Of a stretch of DNA of 64,000 nucleotides, positions 24,937 to 34,288 are shown piece by piece. Below the pieces are notes generated by a model. The model did no database searches, was not told where the DNA came from, and saw only the letters and a program-made list of their open reading frames with translations. The stretch spans positions 93,071-157,070 of the forward strand of contig NZ_FZNP01000017.1 in the NCBI RefSeq assembly GCF_900188105.1, in the 5' to 3' direction. The position numbers and the translations under genes were made by a program. This DNA is from Actinomadura mexicana (lineage in GTDB: Bacteria > Actinomycetota > Actinomycetes > Streptosporangiales > Streptosporangiaceae). Within the stretch, counting starts at the first letter, position 1; each line of letters begins with the position of its first letter.

Positions 24937-25004
24937 GGGGCCTCGTCCTTGCGGCGCCTGCGGCGCTTCACGCTGACGCCGCCCCAGGACGCCAGGTCCC
25001 TCAC
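24927..25004 (-). CDS. Possible 25-residue basic peptide downstream of the FdhF gene
   Basis: After the oxidoreductase TGA the same frame stays open for 32 codons with strongly G/C third positions. A GTG at 25004 would give a 25-residue peptide with SWGGVSVKRRRRRK. It overlaps the end of the TetR gene on the other strand and has no clear ribosome site, so it may be chance, a small gene, or a read-through extension. Confidence 0.25.
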   Translation of the reverse strand: MRDLASWGGVSVKRRRRRKDEAPQD

Positions 25005-25025
25005 CACGACCGTGGGGGAGCCCGC

Positions 25026-27308
25026 TCAGGGGCCGGGCGGCTCCAGGCGGACGACGACGGACTTGGACGTGGGGGTGTTGCTGATCTCGGCGGTGCTGTC
25101 GAGCGGGACCAGGACGTTCGTCTCCGGGAAGTAGGCCGCCGCACAGCCCGGCGCGGTCGGGTAGGAGACGGCGCGGAAGGCGGGGGCGCGGCGCTCGGCG
25201 CCGTCCGGCCACTCCGAGACGAGGTCGACGGTCGCGCCGTCGGCGATGCCGAGGCGGGCCAGGTCGGCGGGGTTGACGAGCACGACGCGGCGTCCCGCCC
25301 TGATGCCCCGGTAGCGGTCGTCCAGGCCGTAGATGGTGGTGTTGTACTGGTCGTGGCTGCGGATGGTCTGCAGCAGCAGCCGCCCCTCGGGGACCCGCAG
25401 GACCTCCAGCCGGTTCACCGTGAGGTTGGCCTTGCCGGTCGCCGTCGGGAACCTGCGCTCGTCGCGGGGCGCGTGGGGGAGCGTGAAGCCGCCCCGCTCG
25501 CGGAGCCGGGCGTTGAAGTCCTCGAAGCCGGGGACGACCCGGGAGACGTGGTCGCGGATCACGTCGTAGTCGCGCTCCATCGCCTCCCAGCCGATGCCCG
25601 AGCCGGGCAGCGCGGCCCTGGCGAGCCGGCAGACGATCGACACCTCCGAGAGCAGGTGCCCCGATGCCGGGGCGAGGCGGCCGCGGGAGGCGTGCACCAT
25701 GCCCATCGAGTCCTCGACGGAGACGATCTGCGCCCCCGTCTCCCGCACGTCGCGCTCGGTGCGGCCGAGCGTCGGGAGGATCAGCGCCACCTCGCCGGTC
25801 ACCGCGTGGGACCGGTTGAGCTTGGTCGACACCTGCGCGGTCAGCCGGCATCCGCGCAGGGCCGCCTCCGTCACGGCCGAGTCGGGGGTGGCGCGCACGA
25901 AGTTGCCGCCCATGCCGAGGAACACCTTCGCCCTGCCGTCGCGCATGGCGCGGATCGCCCCGACGGTGTCCAGGCCGTGCTCGCGGGGCGGCTCGAAACC
26001 GAACTCGGCGGCGAGGGCGTCCAGGAAGGCGGGCTTCGGCCGCTCCCAGATGCCCATCGTCCGGTCGCCCTGCACGTTGGAGTGGCCGCGCACCGGGCAG
26101 ACGCCGGCGCCGGGACGGCCGATGTTGCCGCGCAGCAGCAGGAAGTTGACGATCTCGCGGATCGTCGGCACGGAGTTGCGGTGCTGGGTGAGGCCCATCG
26201 CCCAGCAGACGACGATCCGCTCGGCGGCGAGGACGTCGCCCAGCGTCGCGGCGATCTCCTCGCGGGTGAGGCCGGTCGCCTCCAGCACCTCGTCCCAGTC
26301 CAGGCCGAGGGCGTGCTCCCGGAACGCCGCGAAGCCGTGCGCGTGGGCGTCGAGGAACTCCCGGTCGAGGGCGCCGGGCGCGTCCGACTCCAGCAGCATC
26401 CGGTTGAGCGCCTGGAACAGCGCGAGGTCGCCGTTCAGCCGGATCTGCAGGAACCGGTCGGCGAGCACCGTGCCCCGCCCGGCCATCCCGGAGGCGCGCT
26501 GCGGGTTCTTGAACCGCATCAGCCCCGCCTCGGGCAGCGGGTTGACCGCGATGACGCGGGCACCCTCCTTCTTCGCCCGCTCCAGCGCCGACAGCATCCG
26601 CGGGTGGTTGGTCCCCGGGTTCTGGCCGACGACGAAGACGAGGTCGGCCCGGTAGAGGTCCTCCAGCAGCACCGAGCCCTTGCCGATGCCGATCGTCTCG
26701 CTCAGCGCGGACCCGGACGACTCGTGGCACATGTTGCTGCAGTCGGGCATGTTGTTCGTGCCGAACGCCCGCGCGAACAGCTGGTAGGCGAACGCGGCCT
26801 CGTTGCTCGTCCGCCCGGAGGTGTAGAAGACGGCCTCGTCCGGGGAGTCCAGGGCGTTCAGCTCGGACGCCAGCAGGCCGAACGCCTCGTCCCACGACAC
26901 CGGCTCGTAGTGCCCGGACCCGGCGCGCTTCACCATCGGCTCGGTCAGCCGCCCCTGCTGCCCGAGCCAGTGGTCGGACCGCGCGGCCAGCTCCTCGACG
27001 CCGTGCTCGGCGAAGAACTCCCGGGTGACGCGCCGCGCCGTGGCCTCCTCCGCGACGGCCTTCGCGCCGTTCTCGCAGAACTCGGCGGCGTGCCGGTGGT
27101 CGCCCTCCGGCCAGGCGCACCCCGGGCAGTCGAACCCCTGCTTCTGGTTGACGCGCAGCAGCGTCAGCGCCGTCCGCCGCACGCCCATCTGCGCGTAGGA
27201 GTGGCGCAGCGCGGCCGTCACCCCGGGAACGCCCGCCGCCCAGGTCTTCGGTTCCGAGACCTCCAGATCGGCGTCGTCGGAGTCACCGGCGGGCGCCTTG
27301 CGCGTCAT
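25026..27308 (-). CDS. FdhF/YdeP-family molybdopterin oxidoreductase
   Basis: 760 residues from ATG 27308, with GAGGA 8 bases upstream. It has an N-terminal CPGC motif (GFDCPGCAWPEGDH), the molybdopterin-binding domain with NMCHESSG, VVGQNPGTNHPR and CWAMGLTQHRNS, and the C-terminal molydopterin dinucleotide domain (RSHDQYNTTIYGLDDRYRG). This is the YdeP-like branch of formate dehydrogenase relatives; it lacks the four-Cys 4Fe-4S cluster of true FdhF, and its electron partner is unknown. E. coli YdeP is linked to acid resistance, but the physiological substrate in actinomycetes is not established. The gene appears to stand alone. Confidence 0.9.
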   Translation of the reverse strand: MTRKAPAGDSDDADLEVSEPKTWAAGVPGVTAALRHSYAQMGVRRTALTLLRVNQKQGFDCPGCAWPEGDHRHAAEFCENGAKAVAEEATARRVTREFFAEHGVEELAARSDHWLGQQGRLTEPMVKRAGSGHYEPVSWDEAFGLLASELNALDSPDEAVFYTSGRTSNEAAFAYQLFARAFGTNNMPDCSNMCHESSGSALSETIGIGKGSVLLEDLYRADLVFVVGQNPGTNHPRMLSALERAKKEGARVIAVNPLPEAGLMRFKNPQRASGMAGRGTVLADRFLQIRLNGDLALFQALNRMLLESDAPGALDREFLDAHAHGFAAFREHALGLDWDEVLEATGLTREEIAATLGDVLAAERIVVCWAMGLTQHRNSVPTIREIVNFLLLRGNIGRPGAGVCPVRGHSNVQGDRTMGIWERPKPAFLDALAAEFGFEPPREHGLDTVGAIRAMRDGRAKVFLGMGGNFVRATPDSAVTEAALRGCRLTAQVSTKLNRSHAVTGEVALILPTLGRTERDVRETGAQIVSVEDSMGMVHASRGRLAPASGHLLSEVSIVCRLARAALPGSGIGWEAMERDYDVIRDHVSRVVPGFEDFNARLRERGGFTLPHAPRDERRFPTATGKANLTVNRLEVLRVPEGRLLLQTIRSHDQYNTTIYGLDDRYRGIRAGRRVVLVNPADLARLGIADGATVDLVSEWPDGAERRAPAFRAVSYPTAPGCAAAYFPETNVLVPLDSTAEISNTPTSKSVVVRLEPPGP

Positions 27309-27369
27309 AGAACACATCCTCGTGGTCGGCCGACATCCCCACTGTCGCACGCGGCGCCGGTTCGGCGCG

Positions 27370-28455
27370 CTACTGGGGCGGGCCCTCCGTCAGGTGGACG
27401 GTGCCCGCCCTGCGGTCGCCCTGGCTCGTCGTCCACTCGATCCGGACGGCGTCGCCCGGATGGCGGGTCAGCATCAGGGTCGTGAGGGCGGCCGGTGTGT
27501 CGACCGCTGCGTCGCCGAAGGCGACGATGACGCCGCCGACGGGGACCCCGGCGGCCTCGGCGGGGGAGCCCGGCACGAGCTCGGCGACCAGCGCGCCGGG
27601 GGAGCGGCCGTTCGGGCGGACCTTGACGCCGAGCATCGCGGTGCGGCCGATGTGCACGGTCGAGGACGCCTCGCCGCGCTGGATCTGCCGCGCGATCTCC
27701 AGCGCCCGGTCGGACGGGACGGCGTAGCCCCGGTGGTCCTTGCGCTTCTCGGCGCCCTTCACCGAGAACCCAGCGGACGCCGCGGTGTTGATGCCGATGA
27801 CCTTGCCGGAGGTGTCGAGCAGCGGTCCGCCGGAGTCGCCCGGCCGGATCGGCGCGTTCGTCTCGATCAGCCCGGTGAGCCGCTCGGAGGTGCCGTTGCT
27901 GTCGTCGCGCGCGGTGACCGACTGCTCCAGTGCGGTGACCTTGCCGGTGACGACCGTGGGCGTGCCGCCCTTGCCGCCCGCGTTGCCGACGGCGGTGACC
28001 GTGTCGCCGACCGCGACGCCGCCCGCGGAGGCGAACGCCGCGGCCTTCAGCCGGGCCGCGCCGGCCAGCCGGATCACCGCGATGTCGCCCGCCCGGTCGT
28101 AGCCCACGACCTCCGCGGTGTAGCCGCGGCGGTTGTCGACGTCCGTCCCCTTGATCGCGGTGGCGCCCTGGATGACGTGGTTGTTGGTCAGCACGAGGCC
28201 GGACGCCGTGAGCACGATGCCCGTGCCGGCGGCGCGGGTGCCGTTCAGCGTCTGCTCGGTCTCGATGTTGACCACGCCCGGCCGGCGCCCGCTGGGCTTG
28301 GCGTGCTTGTGCCGGGGGGCGGTGACGGAGGGCGGGACGTCCTGGGGGGTGCCGCTCTCCACGACCCGGCAGCCGGGGGCGAGGAGGGCCAGGAGCGCCA
28401 CCAGCAGCAACGGGACCGCGGCGCGGGCGCGGCGGCGCCCGGAGTCCTCGCTCAC
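27370..28455 (-). CDS. Lipoprotein HtrA-like serine protease with PDZ domain
   Basis: 361 residues. A lipoprotein signal peptide ends in the lipobox LLAPGC (about residues 24-29), so the protease should be anchored outside the membrane. The trypsin-like core has His in TNNHVIQG, Asp in AGDIAVIRL and Ser in RPGDSGGPLL, so the triad is complete. A PDZ domain fills the last ~90 residues (MLGVKVRP..., GSPAEAAGVPVGGVI). It is probably an envelope quality-control protease. Confidence 0.93.
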   Translation of the reverse strand: MSEDSGRRRARAAVPLLLVALLALLAPGCRVVESGTPQDVPPSVTAPRHKHAKPSGRRPGVVNIETEQTLNGTRAAGTGIVLTASGLVLTNNHVIQGATAIKGTDVDNRRGYTAEVVGYDRAGDIAVIRLAGAARLKAAAFASAGGVAVGDTVTAVGNAGGKGGTPTVVTGKVTALEQSVTARDDSNGTSERLTGLIETNAPIRPGDSGGPLLDTSGKVIGINTAASAGFSVKGAEKRKDHRGYAVPSDRALEIARQIQRGEASSTVHIGRTAMLGVKVRPNGRSPGALVAELVPGSPAEAAGVPVGGVIVAFGDAAVDTPAALTTLMLTRHPGDAVRIEWTTSQGDRRAGTVHLTEGPPQ

Positions 28456-28552
28456 CTGGATGCCTCCTCCCGCAGGTTCCTCCCATGATTCCCGATTCCG
28501 GGGGATTAGTCCGAAGTAAGGGGGACTCCGCCGCGCGAACGCCGGCCTGGGC

Positions 28553-29533
28553 TCAGCGGGTGAAGTAGCGGCGGGGGTTCTCCACGAGCATCTGGTCGAT
28601 CCGCGCGTCGGAGACGCCGGCGGCGCGCAGGGCGGGCAGGACGTCCTCGCTGATGTGCCGGTAGTTCCAGTTCGGCTGCAGCGCGGGCACCGTCGCGGGG
28701 TCGGGGCCGAACCAGTCGATGAAGCAGGACGCGTCGTGGCTGAGGACCATCCGGTCGGCGTAGCCCCGCTCGCACAGGGCCGCCACGGTCGCGACGCGCT
28801 CCGCGGTCGAGTTGATGATGTCGAGGCCGAAGCGGTCCATGCCGAGGATCGCGCCGGTGTCGGCCAGCCCCATCAGGTAGTCCAGGTCGTTGCTGTCGCC
28901 CGCGTGCCCCACCACGACCTTGGCGAGGTCCACGCCCTCCTCGCCCAGCAGGTCCACGACCGTCCGGCCCGCGTGGATCGAGCTCTCGGTGTGCACGGTG
29001 ACCGGCGCGCCCGTCTCCCGGTGCGTCGCGGCGACGGCCCGCAGCACCCGCTCGACGCCGGGCGTGAGGCCGGGGGCGTCCACGGCGCACTTGAGGAAGG
29101 CGGCCCGGACCCCCGTCCCGGCGATGCCCTCGGTCAGGTCGCGGGTGAAGTCGGCGATCATGGGGTCGGGGCCCTCGTCCACCAGCGTGCCGGGACCCCG
29201 GTGGTGGAACTGGAACGGCAGGTCGTTGTAGGTGTAGATGCCCGTCGCCACGAGGATGTTGAGCTCCGGCACCTGCTCGTTGACCCGCTGGATCCGCGGG
29301 AGGTAGCGGCCGAGCCCCCACACCGTGGGGTCGGCGATGGTGGTGACGCCGAGCCCGGCCAGCTCGCGCAGCTTGCCGACCGCGTCGGCGACCTTCTCCT
29401 CCTCGTCCCACCAGTCGCCCGCGCCGTAGTTCTGGACGTTCTCGGCGCCGAGCACGAAGACGTGCTCGTGCATCAGCGTGCGCCCGAGGGCGGCGGCGTC
29501 GACGGGGCCGCGGACGGTCTCAACTGCGGGCAT
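28553..29533 (-). CDS. Phosphotriesterase-family metal hydrolase
   Basis: 326 residues from ATG 29533, with AGGAGA upstream. It is a TIM barrel of the amidohydrolase superfamily: HxH in MHEHVF, the bridging (carboxylated) Lys in AAFLKCAVD, His in VTVHTESS, His in VVGHAGDS and Asp in LSHDASCF, that is, all six expected ligands. The family contains lactonases (PLLs), phosphotriesterases and related esterases; a lactone is the more likely natural substrate. It diverges from a TetR gene with a perfect operator between them, so expression is probably substrate-induced. Confidence 0.9.
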   Translation of the reverse strand: MPAVETVRGPVDAAALGRTLMHEHVFVLGAENVQNYGAGDWWDEEEKVADAVGKLRELAGLGVTTIADPTVWGLGRYLPRIQRVNEQVPELNILVATGIYTYNDLPFQFHHRGPGTLVDEGPDPMIADFTRDLTEGIAGTGVRAAFLKCAVDAPGLTPGVERVLRAVAATHRETGAPVTVHTESSIHAGRTVVDLLGEEGVDLAKVVVGHAGDSNDLDYLMGLADTGAILGMDRFGLDIINSTAERVATVAALCERGYADRMVLSHDASCFIDWFGPDPATVPALQPNWNYRHISEDVLPALRAAGVSDARIDQMLVENPRRYFTR

Positions 29534-29593
29534 CGGTTCTCCTGCGGTGCGCGGTGCTGCTGCGGGTGCGATACTGGCTCTGCGGGGGGGCAT

Positions 29594-29607
29594 ACCGACC
29601 GGTCGGT
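29594..29607. promoter_or_regulatory. TetR operator
   Basis: ACCGACCGGTCGGT is a perfect 14-bp palindrome of a form often bound by TetR proteins. It lies between the divergent phosphotriesterase-like gene and the TetR gene. Confidence 0.7.
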
Positions 29608-29669
29608 TTCTGGCAAGCTAGGGCGCGGGGCACACCGGAGTCAATGCGGCGCGCGAGGGAGGTGCCCAG

Positions 29670-30305
29670 GTGACGCATGCCGAGTCGGCGCCCGGCCCGG
29701 TGCCGGAGTCCACGGCGCCCGTCCGGCAGAGCGCGGTCGAGCGGCGGATCCTGGAGGCGGCGCTGCGGCTGTTCGCCGAGCGCGGCTTCGACCAGACGCC
29801 CGTGCAGAGTGTCGTGGAGGCCGCCGAGGTCACCAAGGGCGCGCTGTACCACTACTTCGACTCCAAGGACGACCTGCTCTACGAGATCTACCACTCGCTG
29901 ATCGCCCGCCAGCTCGCCGACCTCGGCGCGGTGCTGGCGCGCGGACTGCCGCCGCGCGAGGCCGTCCACGCGGTGCTGACCGGGCTGATCCGCAGCACCG
30001 CCGAGCACATCGACGAGGCGAAGGTGTTCGCCCGCGAGATGCACCGGCTGGACCACGCCCGGATGCGCTCGGTCCGCGCCGACCGCCGCCGCTACCACGT
30101 GACGTTCCGGGGCCTCATCGAGCAGGGCCAGCGGGACGGCGTGTTCGCCGCCGGGACCCCCGCCGAGACGATCACCATCGTCGCCCTCGGCATGGTCAAC
30201 CAGATGCCGGCCTGGTACCGCGCGAACGGCCCGAAGCCCGCCGCCCGGCTCGCCGACGAGGTCGCCGGGTTCATCCTCGACGCCCTGGACCGGCCCACGG
30301 CCTGA
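29670..30305 (+). CDS. TetR-family regulator
   Basis: 211 residues from GTG 29670. The DNA-binding domain is RRILEAALRLFAERGFDQTPVQSVVEAAEVTKGALYHYFDSKDDLLYEIY. The C-terminal domain resembles those of KstR2/FadR-like regulators that sense acyl-CoA thioesters, although this is only an impression. The palindrome at 29594 and the divergent hydrolase are likely targets. Confidence 0.9.
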   Translation: MTHAESAPGPVPESTAPVRQSAVERRILEAALRLFAERGFDQTPVQSVVEAAEVTKGALYHYFDSKDDLLYEIYHSLIARQLADLGAVLARGLPPREAVHAVLTGLIRSTAEHIDEAKVFAREMHRLDHARMRSVRADRRRYHVTFRGLIEQGQRDGVFAAGTPAETITIVALGMVNQMPAWYRANGPKPAARLADEVAGFILDALDRPTA

Positions 30306-30345
30306 CGGCGCCGGGCGGGACGCGGCCTCAAGCGCGGGCAGCCGA

Positions 30346-32067
30346 TCAGAAGGGGAGGCGCTCGGCCGCCGCGACGAGCGCGCCCGCGATGGTGGCGACG
30401 GTCAGGACCGACACGCCGGCGAGCACGGCCCAGCGCCCCACCTGGTATCCGGCGGGTACGCGGCCGGCGTCACGGCCGCGCACCGGCCACGGGGCGCGCA
30501 GCGGCGCCGTTCCCGGGGGCTCCGGCGGGACGTCGGCGGGCGCGCGGGCGCCGTCCTGCGCACTCGCCGCGGGCAGTCCGGTCACCCAGCCGAGCAGGTC
30601 GGCGACGGCGGCGGGCTCGGTGCCGAGGCCGGAGGCGAAGTACCGCACCTGGGCGGCGACCTGGTCGAGCGTGCGCACGGTGTTGCCGAGCCCGACGCGG
30701 TCGAGCCATTCTCGCGGGTCGGCGTCGGGATCCAGGCTGCGGCCGATCTCCGTGCGCAGCAGCAGGTCCGTCTTGGTGACGACGACGGCGACGCGCTTCT
30801 GCCGCCCCTGGTCGGGACGCGAGCGCAGTTCGTTCAGCACCCGCTGGAGGGTGTCGGCCGGGTCCTCCTCCGACGAGGCGGCGGCCTCGTCGACGAACTC
30901 CCTCTCGTCCCCGGTCAGCGACCGGCGGAGCTGGGGGAGCGCGAACGGGTCCACGACGAACAGCAGCGCCTCGCCGTGGTCCAGGTAACGCAGCGACTCG
31001 ACCTCCGTCGCGCCCGTGTAGTGCTCGCCCGCGGGGTCGAACAGGTAGAGGATGCGCCGCACGCGGCCGGGCAGTTCCACGTCCACCATGGTGGCCTGGG
31101 GAAGTTCGGGGCCGGTCTTGGCGAGGCGCCCGCCGCGCTGGAACTCGCGTATCGCGCCCGCGTACGCCTGCGCGTGCCGCTGCTCGACGAACGACAGCCG
31201 CCCGTGCACGGCGCGGGCCCGCGCGTGCAGGGCCCGGATGCCGAGGACCATGAAGGTGGTCTTGCCGGCGGCCGGTCCGCCCACGAACGGCAGGGGCTCC
31301 ACGCGGACGCGCCCGATGCGCTCGGGCAGCCGCCCGCCGCAGTGCGGGCAGTACGCGGCCAGGCGGAACCGCCCGAGCGGGACGGTCGTGGGAAGCCGAG
31401 CCCCGCAGCGGCACACGTGCCGGAACGCGCCGCCCGCCCCCGGCGAGAGGCGCCGGTGCCGCGCGCCGCAGCCCGGGCACGCGTACTCCGGCAGCCCGAT
31501 CCGCTCGTAGCAGAAGGGGTGCGGGCACGTCTGCAGGATGCGGCCGTACCCCATGAAGACGCGTTCGACCGCCGCCAGGACCAGCACGCACGCCAGCCAC
31601 ACCGCCAGCCCGACCGCGGCGACCAGCCCGTACAGGACCGTCAGCGCGAGGACGAACACCGACGCGGGAGCGGCGGCGGCGACGATGCCCGCGCACAGCG
31701 CCAGCCAGACCGGGAAGACGAAGAACCCCCACGGACCGCCGAGAAGCGTCCGCGTCAGGCTCAGCACGACGCTCCGGGCCGTCCGGTACACCTGCGGGAC
31801 GACCGTGCGGCTGATCGTCCACCAGTCGCGCCACACCTGCCCGAGCAGGTAGTGCCGGTAGGCGACGGCGGGCTCGGCGACCGGGGAGGGCCCCTCCAGC
31901 GTGGACGGCGCGAGCGTCCGGCACGCGTGCAGGCAGTACACGCCGAGCGCGGCGGCCCCGGCGACGACCAGCGTCGCGGCGAACAGCACGGGGAACACGT
32001 ACAGGAAACCGAGCCACATGGCGCCCACCCACACGGCGATCAGCAGCAGCACGATGACGGGGTTCAC
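30346..32067 (-). CDS. Membrane-anchored P-loop GTPase with zinc ribbons (DO-GTPase2-like)
   Basis: 573 residues from GTG 32067, overlapping the GAP1 stop (GTGA). Two N-terminal helices (about residues 3-46), a second hydrophobic block (about 112-172), four CxxC-type pairs (about 180-250, zinc ribbons), then a TRAFAC-like GTPase domain: Walker A GGPAAGKTT (about 268), the DxxG equivalent LFDPAGEHYTG, and base motif VVTKTDLL. A last helix (VLAGVSVLTVATIAGALV) sits at the C-terminus. The layout matches the double-GTPase 2 family found beside GAP1. It is last in the six-gene operon and probably tethers the system to the membrane. Effector and trigger are unknown. Confidence 0.75.
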   Translation of the reverse strand: MNPVIVLLLIAVWVGAMWLGFLYVFPVLFAATLVVAGAAALGVYCLHACRTLAPSTLEGPSPVAEPAVAYRHYLLGQVWRDWWTISRTVVPQVYRTARSVVLSLTRTLLGGPWGFFVFPVWLALCAGIVAAAAPASVFVLALTVLYGLVAAVGLAVWLACVLVLAAVERVFMGYGRILQTCPHPFCYERIGLPEYACPGCGARHRRLSPGAGGAFRHVCRCGARLPTTVPLGRFRLAAYCPHCGGRLPERIGRVRVEPLPFVGGPAAGKTTFMVLGIRALHARARAVHGRLSFVEQRHAQAYAGAIREFQRGGRLAKTGPELPQATMVDVELPGRVRRILYLFDPAGEHYTGATEVESLRYLDHGEALLFVVDPFALPQLRRSLTGDEREFVDEAAASSEEDPADTLQRVLNELRSRPDQGRQKRVAVVVTKTDLLLRTEIGRSLDPDADPREWLDRVGLGNTVRTLDQVAAQVRYFASGLGTEPAAVADLLGWVTGLPAASAQDGARAPADVPPEPPGTAPLRAPWPVRGRDAGRVPAGYQVGRWAVLAGVSVLTVATIAGALVAAAERLPF

Positions 32068-34286
32068 GGTGCGCCCTCCGCGAGAAGGGCCCGCAGCTCG
32101 GCCCGCAACTCGGGGCGGCGCGCCAGATGGGAGTCGAGCTGCCTGGCCGCGAGCCACCGCCGGGCCGCCGCCCGCGCCCACGCCTCCAGGGACGGCTCGG
32201 CCGCGCCGCGCCCGCGCAGCCGCAGCACCACCTCGACCAGCTCGTTGCGCCGCTCGACCTCGCCGCCGCGCAGCGGCGCGCGGCCGGCGCGGACGCGGCC
32301 GGGCAGCTCGGCCGTCCACCGCTCCGCGAGCCGGGCCCTGACGGGGGCGGGCACGGCCGCCAGCAGCTCCGCCCGGAACCCGGGCGGCCGCGGGGACAGC
32401 CGCCGCGCCGCGTCGGCGAACGCCTCCCGGGCGAGGCGCTCGGTGGCGCCGCCGGGTTCGGCGAGGCGCTCCAGCGCCCGCGCGGCCCGCGGCGGTCCCG
32501 CGGTGATGGCCGTCCCGTACGCCTGGACGAGGGCGGCGTCGCGTCCGGCGGGCCCGTCCGGCATGAGCTCGCGTACCCGCTCGGCGAGCCGCAGGGTCGC
32601 CGGGTCGGCGAGGCCGTCGCCGCCGGGGGACGCGAGCCGCGCGAGGGTCCGGGACGCCAGCTCCGCCAGTGCCGGGGGCGGCGGCGCGGGCCCGCGGGCG
32701 TCCAGCAGGTCGAGGCATGCGGCGGCGGACGGGGGCGCCGGCCAGATCTCCCGGAGCGCCCCGCCGACGTCGAGGGTGTCACCGCCGTCCAGGCGCAGCA
32801 GCTCGCCCGTCACCGCGATACGGCGGGCGGGACGCCTCCGCCCGACCGATGCCAGCACGGCGACCGCGACCACGGGGGCTGCGCGCAGCCGCCCGGCGTG
32901 CTCGTAGAGCAGGTCGCAGGTCTCGGGGGTGAGGGCGTCCGCCCGGTCCCTGGATCCGGCGAGCCCGGCGACGACCCCGTCCAGCAGCGCGCCCCGAAGC
33001 CCGGCCGGGCAGGCGGCGAGCGCGCCCTCCAGCCCGGCGGGACCGCGCCGGACGCAGCGCGCCGCCGACGCCGCCACCTCGCGAGGGCCGACCGGGACGC
33101 CGGCCCGCTCCGCCACGCGGGCCGCCTCCGCGACCTCCGCCAGGCGGGACGCCCCGGCGAGCCTCCCGGACACCAGCTCGCCGACGCGGAGCGCGCACCG
33201 GGGGGCGAGGTCCGCCGCGCCGGCCGCCCGCGCCCGGTCCTGCACGGTGAGCGCGAGATCGAGGCCCATGGACGGGACGCCCGGCGCCAGGTCGCGCCAC
33301 ACCCAGGCGGGGACGGCGGTCCCGCGCCGAGCCAGCAGCTCCGCCGCCGCGCCCTCCTCGTCCGGCGTGACGCCGGCGCCGCCCCGGCACAGCGCCAGCA
33401 GCGCGGCGGCGCCCTCCCGTGCGGGGTCGTCCGGCGGCGCCAGCTCGGCGAGGGCGTCCAGGCCGCCGAAGTCGCGGGTGCGCCAGCAGCGGGCGACGGT
33501 CTCGGCGAAGCGGCCGGCCCGGCCGTCCGGGACGCCGCGGCGAAGGTCGAACGCGGACGCGTGCGAGGCGTGGTTCTGGGCGGTGGCCCAGACGGCGGGC
33601 GTCGTGCCGACCAGGCGCTGCGCGGTGCCGTCCGGGTCGGCGGTGTAGGTGACGAACGACAGCCGGGCCGCCGCCGCGACCGGCAGCGAGTACGACACGA
33701 CCGCGATCCAGCGGGCGATCGCCTCCACGTCGTCGGCGACGAGGACGACCCGCCCGTGGCCCCGCCCGAGCACGCCCGCGACGGCGTCCACCAGATGGGC
33801 GAGCAGCGCGTACGGGTCGCCGGGCCCGGCGGCGGCGAGCCAACCGGCGAGGGCCTCCGGATCGAGCGCGGATCCCGGCGTCAGCTCCTCCAGCGGTGCG
33901 AGGACGGCCCCGGGCGCGGGCAGCGGCGTCCAGTGCGCGGCCTGCCACAGCTCGGCGGGCCGCAGCCCCTCCAGCTCCTCGGGCTCGGCGACCACCGCGT
34001 GCGCGAAGAAGTTGCCGTAGCGGCCCGAGTAGTCGCGGCCGAGGTAGCGGCAGCGCAGCAGCAGGGGCCGGCCGTCCACCTCGTCGTACAGCAGCGAGAC
34101 GGGGAACAGGTCCAGCTCGGCGTCGCCCGGCGACAGCGGCGCGTCCGGCGGCGGGCGGTAGGACAGGTAGGGCGTGACCGCGGCCCGCGTCCCCTCCGGC
34201 AGGCCGGGCGTCTCGGCGACGAACTGGAACCCGGCCCGGCCGGTGGGGCCGCTCCGTGCGGAGGTGTAGTGCAGCTGCCAGGCCAC
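32064..34286 (-). CDS. GTPase-associated protein 1 (GAP1-like)
   Basis: 740 residues from GTG 34286, with GGGAGGGG upstream and 2 bases after the DO-GTPase1 stop. The N-terminus WQLHYTSARSGPTGRAGFQF with FVAETPGLP matches the GAP1-N2 type, and FFAHAVVAEPEEL with ELWQAAHW fits the following middle domain. The rest (about residues 270-740) is Ala/Arg-rich helical sequence without recognisable motif. GAP1 proteins are defined by genomic association with one or two DO-GTPases in predicted conflict/signalling systems; their biochemical role is not established. Both partner GTPases flank it here. Confidence 0.78.
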   Translation of the reverse strand: MAWQLHYTSARSGPTGRAGFQFVAETPGLPEGTRAAVTPYLSYRPPPDAPLSPGDAELDLFPVSLLYDEVDGRPLLLRCRYLGRDYSGRYGNFFAHAVVAEPEELEGLRPAELWQAAHWTPLPAPGAVLAPLEELTPGSALDPEALAGWLAAAGPGDPYALLAHLVDAVAGVLGRGHGRVVLVADDVEAIARWIAVVSYSLPVAAAARLSFVTYTADPDGTAQRLVGTTPAVWATAQNHASHASAFDLRRGVPDGRAGRFAETVARCWRTRDFGGLDALAELAPPDDPAREGAAALLALCRGGAGVTPDEEGAAAELLARRGTAVPAWVWRDLAPGVPSMGLDLALTVQDRARAAGAADLAPRCALRVGELVSGRLAGASRLAEVAEAARVAERAGVPVGPREVAASAARCVRRGPAGLEGALAACPAGLRGALLDGVVAGLAGSRDRADALTPETCDLLYEHAGRLRAAPVVAVAVLASVGRRRPARRIAVTGELLRLDGGDTLDVGGALREIWPAPPSAAACLDLLDARGPAPPPPALAELASRTLARLASPGGDGLADPATLRLAERVRELMPDGPAGRDAALVQAYGTAITAGPPRAARALERLAEPGGATERLAREAFADAARRLSPRPPGFRAELLAAVPAPVRARLAERWTAELPGRVRAGRAPLRGGEVERRNELVEVVLRLRGRGAAEPSLEAWARAAARRWLAARQLDSHLARRPELRAELRALLAEGAP

Positions 34287-34288
34287 CG

